Origin: Candidatus Methylacidiphilales bacterium
GTDB taxonomy: Bacteria > Pseudomonadota > Gammaproteobacteria > JASGCS01
Reading direction: 5' to 3'
DNA: 64,000 nt
NCBI GenBank assembly: GCA_030054035.1
Contig: JASGCS010000002.1
Location: 57,040 to 121,039 of the forward strand
Made by a program: the position numbers and the translations under genes. Of the stretch, positions 37,124 through 46,007 are shown piece by piece. Each line of letters opens with the position of its first letter. The stretch's first letter is position 1. The notes beneath the pieces were generated by a model. The model was not told the origin of the DNA, did no database searches, and saw only the letters and a program-made list of their open reading frames with translations.

Positions 37124-39913
37124 GTGAAGCTTAAGGTTGTACTCGCCATAGATGGTGGGGGAATTCGAGGGATCATATCCTGTAGGATTCTACTTAGACT
37201 CATTGATGAAATTAGAAAAGTTACCAGAAAACAAGATGCACATTTAGCAGATTTTGTAGATTATTTTGCTGGAACATCAACTGGCAGTATTTTAGTTTCA
37301 GCAATGATCACTCCATCAGTTTACTCACCCTCAAAACCTGCATACACAATTGGAGATATTCAATCCTTTTATATAGAAAACGCTAAAAAGATTTTTTCCA
37401 AATCATTGTCACATAGTATTACTAGTCTAGGTGGCATTACAAAATCAAAGTATGAAAATAAAGGGTTACATGATGTGCTATATTCATATTTTGGCGGATT
37501 GCAACTATCTCAACTGATGAAACCATGCACGCTTACTAGTTTTGATTTATTTACCAATAAGAATTTATACTTTCGTAGCCAAGACGCCCGCAATAACTCT
37601 TCTCATGATTTTTATGTAAGAGACGCTTGCTTAGCTTCGTCAAGTGCTCCGATGTATTTTCCTCCTGCTAATATTCGTAATGTAAATGGTGAAAGATTCC
37701 TTTGTTGTGATGGGGTGGTATTTGCAAATAACCCAAGCCTATGTGCCTACGCAGACTATAGAAAAATTGAACCTAACGCTTTTGCTAATAATATGATTTT
37801 TATTTCCGTGGGAAATGGAGTGCATGACTCAACGTATGACTTAACCAGCTTTGAACGAACCGGTGGAGCTGGATCATGGTTTAAGGCTTTTTCCGATGTT
37901 TTTATTGGGAGTGTGAGTGAGAGTATAGATTTTCAACTAAGAATGATTTACCGAGAATGCCCTAACCTTTATTTTCGTTGGGTGCCCTACCTCGGAGAAG
38001 GAATAAGTAGAAGCATAGACACAACCTCTATTGATGATTTAAGTATATTTATCGATGTTGCCGATGCGTTTGTGGATAGTAACGCTGAACAAATTAAAAA
38101 AATTGCTAACTTGTTATATAATAACTCTATAAAAGATGATATTTCGAAGGAAACCATCTCTACTACTGAAATCAGTACAACCAACATGATCAATAACTCA
38201 ATCCCTCCTTTACCACCCACTTGGACTTCTCGTTATACAGATAATGCTCGGTATCCGATTAGCTATGATAATTACGATAATGTTGTTGAGATGATTAATC
38301 AAACCACAAGAATACATCGAGATAAAATTGCTTTTGAAAGTTTCAATCAAACAATATCATTTGAACAAGTTGGGTTTTATTCAGACCACATTGCCGGCTG
38401 GCTTCAAAAACACGCAATGTTAAAACCTAACAGCCGAGTTGCTGTATTTCTACCAAATATACTTGCTTTCCCTCCATTGCTTTTTGGTATCATCAAAGCC
38501 GGATGTATACCAGTATGCTGCAACCCAACTTATACGTCAAGAGAATTGATTCATGTGCTAAAGAACAGTGATGTATCATTGCTCTTTACTTTTGATAGAA
38601 ATGCAAAAGTTGTAGAAGAAGCTATTAAGGATAATCCAGTGCCAGTGGTCTGCGTTGAATTAGTTGATTTATTCCCACTACTTGCAAAATTAATTGTCAG
38701 GATAGCTCTTCGTCTAAAACTTGGAAAAGCAGACCCTTGGACTATCCCAACACTTACACTAAATGATATCACTAAATTCAGTGATTGTAGCATACCAAGA
38801 CCAGTTACAATTAACAATAATAACACCTTGTTACACCAATATACAGGTGGGACAACAGGCATAATAAAAGCCGCAGAACTTACCCATAAAAATATTATTG
38901 CAAATATGCTACAAATCACATCAATGATGCCACGTGAATTTATTAGACCTGATATTCAACAAATAGCATGCACACCTCTACCGTTGTATCATATCTTTTC
39001 ATTGACAGTGAACTTATTTACATGCTTTTCACTAGGTACACACAATGTATTAATCACAAACCCGAGAGATTTAACTACTACCATCAAAACGATGAGTAAA
39101 TATCGTTATAATTTTTTAACTGGAGTAAGTCCACTTTTTTATAGTATTGCCAATCACTCATTAGTAAAGAACTTAGATTTCAGTGATCTGCGTATTTGTA
39201 TTGCCGGAGGTATGTCAGTACCTGAATCAGTAGCTAAGCTTTGGAAAGAAAAAACTAATAACACCATAATTCAAGGTTACGGTTTAACAGAGGCTTCACC
39301 AGTTGTAAGTTGCTGCCCACATGACATTAAATCTTTCGATGGTAGCATTGGTATCCCACTACCTGATACAGAAATTGCTATAGTTAATGAAGAAGGGGTA
39401 ACAGTAAAAACAGGACAATCAGGCGAATTGCTGGTGCGAGGTCCACAGGTAATGAAAGGCTACCTAGAACAAAAAGAAGAGACCAAATTAGTAATCACTG
39501 AAGAAGGTTGGTTAAAAACTGGTGATTTAGCATACATAGATGATCGTGGATTCTTATTTATTGTAGATCGTCTGAAAAATCTAATTAATGTTTCAGGGTT
39601 TAAAGTATTCCCAAATGAAATTGAAAATGTATTATTAACCCACCCGAGCCTACTAGAAGCGGCTTGTATAGGAATAGCATCTGATAAAACTGGACAAAAA
39701 GTTGTGGCAGTAGTTGTAGCCAAAAACCCAAGCATAACTGATAAAGAAAAACAAATTATTATTGACGAATTAAAAACGATTTGTAACAATTCGTTAACAC
39801 ATTATAAAACTCCACGAGAATACTATTTTATACCTGCACTACCAAAATCAACAGTGGGTAAAGCGCTGCATAGAATTTTAGTTGAACAGTACGATAATTT
39901 AAAAAATAATTAA
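37124..39913 (+). CDS. Fusion of a patatin-like phospholipase and a FadD-type acyl-CoA ligase
   Basis: One uninterrupted 929-codon frame joins two enzymes. Residues 1 to about 310 are a patatin domain with oxyanion loop DGGGIRG (10-16), nucleophile Ser52 in GTSTG and the catalytic Asp in CCDGVVFANNP (about 196). A 60-residue linker rich in Ser, Thr and Pro follows. From about 375 to the end lies a full-length acyl-CoA synthetase of FadD size: YTGGTTGIIKAAELTHKN (P-loop, about 572), GYGLTEASP (about 719), GDLAYIDD (about 800), DRLKNLINVSGFKVFPNEIE, and the catalytic Lys in PKSTVGKAL. The start is a GTG 3 nt after fadA. Inference: it frees fatty acids from lipids and activates them to acyl-CoA for the three preceding genes. 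It meets the TPR gene tail-to-tail with a 4-bp overlap. Confidence 0.9.
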   Translation: MKLKVVLAIDGGGIRGIISCRILLRLIDEIRKVTRKQDAHLADFVDYFAGTSTGSILVSAMITPSVYSPSKPAYTIGDIQSFYIENAKKIFSKSLSHSITSLGGITKSKYENKGLHDVLYSYFGGLQLSQLMKPCTLTSFDLFTNKNLYFRSQDARNNSSHDFYVRDACLASSSAPMYFPPANIRNVNGERFLCCDGVVFANNPSLCAYADYRKIEPNAFANNMIFISVGNGVHDSTYDLTSFERTGGAGSWFKAFSDVFIGSVSESIDFQLRMIYRECPNLYFRWVPYLGEGISRSIDTTSIDDLSIFIDVADAFVDSNAEQIKKIANLLYNNSIKDDISKETISTTEISTTNMINNSIPPLPPTWTSRYTDNARYPISYDNYDNVVEMINQTTRIHRDKIAFESFNQTISFEQVGFYSDHIAGWLQKHAMLKPNSRVAVFLPNILAFPPLLFGIIKAGCIPVCCNPTYTSRELIHVLKNSDVSLLFTFDRNAKVVEEAIKDNPVPVVCVELVDLFPLLAKLIVRIALRLKLGKADPWTIPTLTLNDITKFSDCSIPRPVTINNNNTLLHQYTGGTTGIIKAAELTHKNIIANMLQITSMMPREFIRPDIQQIACTPLPLYHIFSLTVNLFTCFSLGTHNVLITNPRDLTTTIKTMSKYRYNFLTGVSPLFYSIANHSLVKNLDFSDLRICIAGGMSVPESVAKLWKEKTNNTIIQGYGLTEASPVVSCCPHDIKSFDGSIGIPLPDTEIAIVNEEGVTVKTGQSGELLVRGPQVMKGYLEQKEETKLVITEEGWLKTGDLAYIDDRGFLFIVDRLKNLINVSGFKVFPNEIENVLLTHPSLLEAACIGIASDKTGQKVVAVVVAKNPSITDKEKQIIIDELKTICNNSLTHYKTPREYYFIPALPKSTVGKALHRILVEQYDNLKNN

Positions 39914-41304
39914 TTAGTGATAACCGACTTAAGCTCTTGCAAAGCATCAAGTCCGCCAGCTACACTTTCTTCATTCTTGATCCTTTCAAGAACTGCCTCA
40001 CGATCAATAGTCGCAGAAACATACTGAATCCAATCGCGCGCTATTTTATCATTTGTTTTACTATCTTTAATCTTCATAAATTGAGATAAAGATTTTTTAT
40101 ATTGTTCTAAATTAAAGTATGCAGTGCCAAGAAGAATGATTGCTTTTTCATTATCTTTACTTTTAAAATTATTTAATGAAATGGCTTTTTCACAAGCTGA
40201 AACTACATCTTGCCATTTTTCTAAACCACTATAAGAATAAGCAAGACGAAGATGTAAGTCTGAAGAATTAGATTTATTTGCAGCTTTTAATAATGGTTGT
40301 ATTGATTTTTGAATATTATGTGATTGAAAATATGCCTGAGAAAGTAAAAGTAAATTCTGTTCGGATTCTTCCATTATTTTATTTTCGATTAGTGTTGATA
40401 ATATGCGGCTAGCTTTAAAACTTATCCCGAGATTTAACATAAGACCAGTTAGATTTCTATACTCACCTTCATTATTAAGATTTTTGGTATCATATAACAA
40501 TTCCATAAGTGCGAGTTGTTTGCTATCTTTACCATCAAGACCAAATGCACTAGCTAGATTTAATAAATAACTTGGGCGGGGATAAAACTTAACTAATATT
40601 TTCAATATTTCAATAGCATTTTTCTCATCTTTATTTTCTATATACAAAAATCTAAGTAAAACTAACCATTGTTCTTTGGGCTTTCTATTATTATTTATAT
40701 ATTGATCTACTGCTTCTTTTATATGGACAAAAGCCTTTTGGTTATTTTGTAATTGATAATATGCGATGGCAATAAGTGCCAACATGTCGGCATCTCTACC
40801 GGTGTTTTCAATCACCTTATTAGCACTTGCAATGACCTTCTGATATTGCTCTTTTACCATATACAATTGAGTTACTGTTCGAAGTGAAGATAAATATAAA
40901 CCTTCAGGCGTATCAGGACTATTTATAATTTTTTGGTAGGTAGCAATTGCACTATCAACATCGTCTTTTAGATAATACAAGAAGGCTTTTATATTCTGAA
41001 CTTGCGTTAATTCGTAAGGCGTAAGTTTTGCTTTTTCCAAATCATCAGCTAGTGAAAAAGCCTTATTAATTTTTTCAATTGATATTTTAGCATGAGGATT
41101 TTTGTCATCAGATTGTATTTGTGTCTGAATTTCAGATAGCTTTTTATAAACTCTTTCACTTATAGCTGGAGTAGCTTTTGTTCTCTGTGTTTTTGCTTTT
41201 ACAGTATTATCAACAGGTTGTGTTTCTTCTGGTATAGAATCACTTGCATTTACAAGCACTCCATAGCTCACAAGAAAAAATAATGGAAAGTAACGAGTCA
41301 TCAT
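39910..41304 (-). CDS. Periplasmic TPR-repeat protein of the TonB2-type operon
   Basis: The 464 residues carry a signal peptide (FPLFFLVSYGVLVNASDS) and many tetratricopeptide helices from about 90 to 430, for example YQKVIASANKVIENTG and LHLRLAYSYSGLEKWQDVV. TPR proteins of this kind occur at the end of TtpC/TonB2 operons, where they are thought to help the outer-membrane part of the energy transduction system. Here the gene overlaps the tonB ORF by 4 bp at its start, so translation is coupled, and it ends 4 bp into the patatin-FadD gene from the other side. Confidence 0.85.
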   Translation of the reverse strand: MMTRYFPLFFLVSYGVLVNASDSIPEETQPVDNTVKAKTQRTKATPAISERVYKKLSEIQTQIQSDDKNPHAKISIEKINKAFSLADDLEKAKLTPYELTQVQNIKAFLYYLKDDVDSAIATYQKIINSPDTPEGLYLSSLRTVTQLYMVKEQYQKVIASANKVIENTGRDADMLALIAIAYYQLQNNQKAFVHIKEAVDQYINNNRKPKEQWLVLLRFLYIENKDEKNAIEILKILVKFYPRPSYLLNLASAFGLDGKDSKQLALMELLYDTKNLNNEGEYRNLTGLMLNLGISFKASRILSTLIENKIMEESEQNLLLLSQAYFQSHNIQKSIQPLLKAANKSNSSDLHLRLAYSYSGLEKWQDVVSACEKAISLNNFKSKDNEKAIILLGTAYFNLEQYKKSLSQFMKIKDSKTNDKIARDWIQYVSATIDREAVLERIKNEESVAGGLDALQELKSVITN

Positions 41305-42149
41305 TTTTCAATACTGTATGTAAATCTATTTCGAACTCCAACAACTTCAACTGCTACACCATCTACAACTCTTGGTTTATACTTGAACTTAAGTGAAGCA
41401 TTGACTGAGGCAGATTCAAAAAGTGAACTACTGCATTCCCCAGGCACCACAGAAGAATCTTTAACTGTACCAATCTCAGAAACTGTATATTCCACAACGC
41501 AATAACCCTCAACTCCACGCTGTAATGCACCTTGTGGATAAATTGGAGCAACTTTTACGATAGGAATATACTCACCCTCACCAGCCCCAATACCCGAACC
41601 AAGTTTTACATCTATTGAACCTACATTTCCTAGGTTAACAGCAATGGATGCTTCTGAGCTCTTATTAGATTGTTTATCAAAGTCTTGATCTATAGATGGA
41701 GGTGGTGGGGTATTTTGTTGAGGTTTTAAAAGTTGTAAATCAGAAAGTAATTCAGCGTTTGAACGAGCGCTAACAAAATCAGATGAAATTCTAATCCGTT
41801 TGGATTCATCAAGTTTTAACTCACGAGAAGTGATAATTGTATTTAATAACCAAGCCTGAGTAAGTACAAATAAAAATGCTAAGGTAATTGCTAGTTTAAA
41901 TTTATTTTTTGAAGTAAGAAATGGGGTTACATATTTAACCCAACTTGATACAATAAGTCTAGCTAGAGCAGAATTAATAATTTTTACTTGAATACGATTT
42001 ACTAAAACCATAATTCTCGATGCATAATTATTAATTAAGTTAATAATAAAGTCAATCACACTCATTACCTTTGACTTCTCAACTACTAACCAAAACATGG
42101 TCATAATTTTACATGCGAAACTTTTTGCTAAGGTGTGGTCCATAACCAT
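41301..42149 (-). CDS. TonB-family energy transducer with an extended N-terminus
   Basis: The 282 residues end in a clear TonB C-terminal domain (about 200-282): PIYPQGALQRGVEGYCVVEY, then YKPRVVDGVAVEVVGV. The membrane helix is at about 84-106 (LAITLAFLFVLTQAWLLNTI), unlike ordinary TonB2 proteins whose helix is close to the start. The extra 80-odd residues are basic and helical. The ATG at 42149 is 6 nt after the exbD stop, which supports the long form. The Pro-rich segment normal to TonB is short (PPPPS). It would couple the proton-motive force from ExbBD/TtpC to an outer-membrane receptor not encoded here. Confidence 0.88.
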   Translation of the reverse strand: MVMDHTLAKSFACKIMTMFWLVVEKSKVMSVIDFIINLINNYASRIMVLVNRIQVKIINSALARLIVSSWVKYVTPFLTSKNKFKLAITLAFLFVLTQAWLLNTIITSRELKLDESKRIRISSDFVSARSNAELLSDLQLLKPQQNTPPPPSIDQDFDKQSNKSSEASIAVNLGNVGSIDVKLGSGIGAGEGEYIPIVKVAPIYPQGALQRGVEGYCVVEYTVSEIGTVKDSSVVPGECSSSLFESASVNASLKFKYKPRVVDGVAVEVVGVRNRFTYSIEK

Positions 42150-42155
42150 TGTTAA

Positions 42156-42563
42156 TTAGGGTAGAACCGTAGAAAGTGAAATATTATAAACACCTGCTTG
42201 TCTAGCAGCGTCCATTACCTTAACTAGTTTATCGTTTTTACTATCTTTATCAGCTTGTATGATTAAAGCACCTTGGGGATTCTCTGCATGGAGTTGCTCT
42301 ATAATTGGACGAAGACCAGAATCAGGCACAATTCGATTCTGTATCCATACTTCATTCCTGCCACTGATCGCCACAAGAATATTTGCATTTTCCCTAGTTT
42401 CAGATGTTGTTGCGCTTGACTTGTTTACTTCAATTCCAGTTTCTTTTATAAAATTAGCAGCTAATATAAAAAACAATAGTAAATTAAAAACCATGTCTAA
42501 CATCGGTGCCAAATCTAATGGTTCAATATATGATTCCTTAAGATAACTTCTTCTTCTAGACAT
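42156..42563 (-). CDS. exbD: ExbD/TolR-family proton channel subunit
   Basis: The 135 residues have one membrane helix near the N-terminus with the proton-path Asp in LAPMLDMVFNLLLFFILA (Asp about residue 23), followed by a periplasmic domain with GALIIQADKDSKNDKLVKVMDAA. Together with ExbB it forms the proton-driven motor energising TonB. The order exbB-exbD-tonB, with 2-6 nt gaps, is conserved. Size is typical. Confidence 0.93.
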   Translation of the reverse strand: MSRRRSYLKESYIEPLDLAPMLDMVFNLLLFFILAANFIKETGIEVNKSSATTSETRENANILVAISGRNEVWIQNRIVPDSGLRPIIEQLHAENPQGALIIQADKDSKNDKLVKVMDAARQAGVYNISLSTVLP

Positions 42564-42565
42564 TA

Positions 42566-43132
42566 TTAGCGTCCTCCTTTTCCAGTTTTACTAACTCGTT
42601 TAATTTCTAAACTATCTTCTAACAATTCCACTTCAACATCTTGCCGATGTCTGAGCCAACTACTTAATAAAAGACCCAATACTGCAACACTCATTCCAGT
42701 AAGCGTTGGTATGATTGCTTGATAAACACCAGAAGCCATTTGTCTTACATCGGTTGATCCAGCGTATGATAAGGTCTGAAAGATTCTGATCATACCAGTC
42801 ACTGTACCAATTAAACCCGCCAATGGTGCAATCATCACACAAGCATAGACAAAATCCATTTTTTCTCTTAAATTCATTTTAATTTGTGAAATAAGCTGAT
42901 CGCGGATTTTATGCGCATACCAAGATGAATGATCGGTGCGATTTTTCCATTCTTGTGCTACACGATTAATTTCGTTTGGTAATATGACTTTAATGTAATA
43001 AAATCTCTCCACTACCAAATACCATAAAAAACAGGCCATAATAAGTATCATCAAGACTATTGGGCCACCAAGTGTCACATAGCCAACAATAGACCTTAAG
43101 GCTGGTAACCAATAATAGACAAACTCTAACAT
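42566..43132 (-). CDS. exbB: ExbB-family proton channel subunit
   Basis: The 188 residues are of MotA/TolQ/ExbB type: three membrane helices at about 15-38, 92-118 and 135-160, with APLAGLIGTVTGMIRIFQTL and GVYQAIIPTLTGMSVAVLGL as conserved parts. It is the shorter of the two ExbB-like proteins here and directly precedes exbD, so it is probably the pore-forming partner of that ExbD. The stop is 2 nt from exbD. Confidence 0.92.
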   Translation of the reverse strand: MLEFVYYWLPALRSIVGYVTLGGPIVLMILIMACFLWYLVVERFYYIKVILPNEINRVAQEWKNRTDHSSWYAHKIRDQLISQIKMNLREKMDFVYACVMIAPLAGLIGTVTGMIRIFQTLSYAGSTDVRQMASGVYQAIIPTLTGMSVAVLGLLLSSWLRHRQDVEVELLEDSLEIKRVSKTGKGGR

Positions 43133-43153
43133 ATCAAAATCAGTATCCTTTTC

Positions 43154-44560
43154 TTATGATTTTTCAGCTTGTCTGGCGATAATTCCTGCTGTTTGTTCTT
43201 CTAATATTTGTGATATCATTCCAACACGATTGGTAAGATAGGCACTCATAAACATGCCTGGAATTGCGGTAGCAAGTCCTTGAATTGTATTTACCAACGC
43301 TTGAGAAATACCAGTTGCCATTAGTTTAGGATCCCCACTACCATAAAGTGTTATGGCTTGGAAGGTTAAAATCATACCCGCCACCGTACCTAACAATCCA
43401 GCTAGAGGTGCGACAACAGTTGAGAGTTTAATATAACCCATACCTTTTTGTAGTCCAGGTATTTCTTTAACTAAAATCTCATCAAGTTTCAGTTCTAAAC
43501 TTTCCGGATCTAATGATTTATTTTCTTTATAGACCATAAGCATTCTGCCTAAAGGATTATCATTTCTTGGTGTATCAACAGATTTTAGCTGTGATTGAAT
43601 GGATCGATAAATATCGTTAAGAACACGAGCTCGAACAATAGTTATTATGATTGCAATCACTAGTAAAGACATTATGAAATACCCAACAGTGCCACCCATT
43701 TTAATTTGATCGATAAATGAAGGAGTTTCCATCAGCGCTGCAATTAGCTGCCCTCGTGTTGGATCAATAGAAATTGGTTGAATTTCCTCATTTGAGTCTT
43801 CAGCAACATCTTCAGCGTAGTCAAGTTTAGCTTCGCCAGGTTGTCGGTTTAACATTGCTATTTTGCCATTTTCGCTAATATAACGCAAATACTCTCCATC
43901 GCCAACCAGATTAAATAGCCCAACTCGCATTACTTCGAGCTCTTCTTCACTTCCATTAACTTGAACAACTTTAGATTTAAAGGTTACAATCTTTCCTGAT
44001 TCAGTCATTTCACGATGTAACTCAAACCATAGTTTTTCAACGTCCTCAATTGAAGGTAATCTATTACCCTTAGAAATTCTGCTGTTGAATTCACGCAAAA
44101 ATACAGTTCGTTCGCCAAATTGTACTTGTGTTATTGAATTTTGAAACTGCCCTTGTGCGTCACCCGATACTTGAACAAATACCCCAAATAATTCTTTGAG
44201 AGAACCAAGTCTTTGATTTAGATTTTTTAATAAATCGGTAAGTTCGGCTTTATTTTTATTAAAGACACCTTCTAGCTGCTTAGATTTTGATTCAAGTTGA
44301 TTTCTTTGCTGTTCAGCTTGTCTGAGAAGATTGGCTTGATTTTGCTTATCTTTCGAAAAAGAATCAACTAACTTATCAATTTCATTCCGGTCACTTACAA
44401 TACCTGATGCGACTTGTTTTAACAACTCATCAGCACTAAGAAGTTGGGCTGGAGCTGTTTTATTTTCCAAACCTTTTTCTTCTGCGAAACAGGTAGAAAC
44501 AACGGCGTTGAATAAAACTAATGTGAAAACCGAATTAAATAAAATGGTAAATTTTTTCAT
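43154..44560 (-). CDS. TtpC-like protein (periplasmic coiled coil plus ExbB domain)
   Basis: The 468 residues have a signal peptide (about 1-26), a Gln/Lys-rich coiled-coil region (about 50-120), a periplasmic domain to about 280, and a C-terminal MotA/TolQ/ExbB channel domain with three membrane helices, APLAGLLGTVAGMILTFQAI and GISQALVNTIQGLATAIPG. This layout is that of TtpC in the TonB2 systems of Vibrio and relatives, where it is required for TonB2 function. It follows the DUF3450 gene by 3 nt and precedes exbB by 21 nt. Confidence 0.9.
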   Translation of the reverse strand: MKKFTILFNSVFTLVLFNAVVSTCFAEEKGLENKTAPAQLLSADELLKQVASGIVSDRNEIDKLVDSFSKDKQNQANLLRQAEQQRNQLESKSKQLEGVFNKNKAELTDLLKNLNQRLGSLKELFGVFVQVSGDAQGQFQNSITQVQFGERTVFLREFNSRISKGNRLPSIEDVEKLWFELHREMTESGKIVTFKSKVVQVNGSEEELEVMRVGLFNLVGDGEYLRYISENGKIAMLNRQPGEAKLDYAEDVAEDSNEEIQPISIDPTRGQLIAALMETPSFIDQIKMGGTVGYFIMSLLVIAIIITIVRARVLNDIYRSIQSQLKSVDTPRNDNPLGRMLMVYKENKSLDPESLELKLDEILVKEIPGLQKGMGYIKLSTVVAPLAGLLGTVAGMILTFQAITLYGSGDPKLMATGISQALVNTIQGLATAIPGMFMSAYLTNRVGMISQILEEQTAGIIARQAEKS

Positions 44561-44563
44561 GAC

Positions 44564-45331
44564 TTAGCCTCCTACTTTGTCATTAATTTTCTGAACTGGA
44601 ACAACGATAAACTCTGGTGATTTTTGCTTCCTTGCTACTTTCATAGCGTCATGAATAGCATTTTTATAAGTAAAAGCAGATACCTCTTCCCACTTACCAG
44701 TTTTTTTGTTCCATGAGGCAGTCAAACCCTTGTCATCAGTTTGAAACGCTAGGGAAATTCTCCCTACCCGAAGAACATTTACTTCAAGTTCCTTACCGTC
44801 ATATTGAACTTTATCACGATACGTTGAAACCGTTCTTCCGTATTCAATTTCACTCATATACACTTCAGCAACTTTTCTAAATTTTTCATTAATCTCAACA
44901 TCACCACGATCCATAAGTGTTCGTAATTCTTTAATTCTATCAATTCTAAAAGCATGATCAAACGGCATATCAATAGGCACAAACGACTCTAGACTTGAAA
45001 TCATTTTAAACATGGTTGGAACAATTTGTCGTTCAATTAATCCGCTCTTCTCAAGTGAATCTCTAATTTCTTTTTTCTCAACTGATTGTTGTATGATTTG
45101 TTTTTCTAACTGATTGTTGTAGACTCGCAGGTCTTCATTAATCTTAAGAACGGATTTATATTGTGAAAGTAACTTATCAGTATCTTTTGCAATGGCATCA
45201 ATTTTTTGTTGGCCACTAATTGCCTGATTGTTTCTCTCAACCCCTTTATCCACCACTGTATCAATAGTATTCTCCGCACCAACGATCATACTAAATCCAA
45301 ACAGCACTACTGTTATAATTTTTATTTTCAT
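44564..45331 (-). CDS. DUF3450 family periplasmic protein, first gene of the TonB2-type operon
   Basis: The 255 residues have a signal peptide ending near VGA and a coiled-coil half (about 28-95), then a domain with MISSLESFVPIDMPFDHAFR and YRDKVQYDGKELEVNVLRVGRISLAFQTDD (key part ELEVNVLRVGRISLAF). DUF3450 proteins consistently occur upstream of ttpC-exbB-exbD-tonB. The biochemical role is not known; a scaffold or sensor of the complex is plausible. dsbA ends 28 nt downstream? No: dsbA lies upstream on the same strand, ending 28 nt before this start, so the two groups may share transcripts. Confidence 0.85.
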   Translation of the reverse strand: MKIKIITVVLFGFSMIVGAENTIDTVVDKGVERNNQAISGQQKIDAIAKDTDKLLSQYKSVLKINEDLRVYNNQLEKQIIQQSVEKKEIRDSLEKSGLIERQIVPTMFKMISSLESFVPIDMPFDHAFRIDRIKELRTLMDRGDVEINEKFRKVAEVYMSEIEYGRTVSTYRDKVQYDGKELEVNVLRVGRISLAFQTDDKGLTASWNKKTGKWEEVSAFTYKNAIHDAMKVARKQKSPEFIVVPVQKINDKVGG

Positions 45332-45359
45332 AAGTATTACGCTCCTCCAATATATTACA

Positions 45360-46007
45360 CTATTTTTTAACTGATTTTTTATTCTTACCTATTTCTAACA
45401 ATAGCAACTCTCTTACTGTTTCAGCAATAGCGCTTATTTTAGTAGTATCTAGGTTCTTAAGTTTATAACGACCAGCAATGAAAAGTGCTGGGACCCCTTT
45501 AATTTCATAATGAACTGCCAGAGACCGAGCTCGTGAGACGCTGGTCTTGACTCCAAAAGAATTGCTCATAGCCTCAAACTCTTCGATAGGCACTTTGTAT
45601 TTTGCATTAATAAATTTTGCATACCCTTGTAAGTTTGTACCAAGACTTGCGCGAAGATCACCACTACGATGAATGCCGTGAAATATTGCAGAGTGTACTG
45701 TATCAATCAATTTCAAATTAACTAATGAATAATACAAGTTAGCTTCAACCATCCAACGATCATTTATCGCCGCGGGCACTCTAACAAAGGAAGCGCCTTT
45801 TGGTAATTGTTTAACTATTTCATCTATGACAGGTTCTGAGGAAAAACAATGAGGGCAACCATACCAAAAAAACTCAACAACTTCTACAGAGCTACCATCG
45901 CCAATTGGATTAAATACCTTGGTGGTAGGCTCATACAATGTTGGGTCAATCCCAGCATGTAATACATTTGCAAACATTAAAAAGCTAACTAAAATGGATT
46001 TTTTCAT
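45360..46007 (-). CDS. dsbA: Thiol:disulfide interchange protein DsbA
   Basis: Periplasmic oxidase introducing disulfides into exported proteins. The 215 residues have a signal peptide ending at about residue 18 (LHA), the active site CPHC at 51-54 in FFWYGCPHCFS, and the cis-proline loop KGVPALFIAGRY near 175. Size fits. It directly follows the cytochrome c4 gene (adjacent start and stop), an order known from Pseudomonas. The neighbouring exported protein genes with cysteine pairs may be clients. Confidence 0.95.
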   Translation of the reverse strand: MKKSILVSFLMFANVLHAGIDPTLYEPTTKVFNPIGDGSSVEVVEFFWYGCPHCFSSEPVIDEIVKQLPKGASFVRVPAAINDRWMVEANLYYSLVNLKLIDTVHSAIFHGIHRSGDLRASLGTNLQGYAKFINAKYKVPIEEFEAMSNSFGVKTSVSRARSLAVHYEIKGVPALFIAGRYKLKNLDTTKISAIAETVRELLLLEIGKNKKSVKK

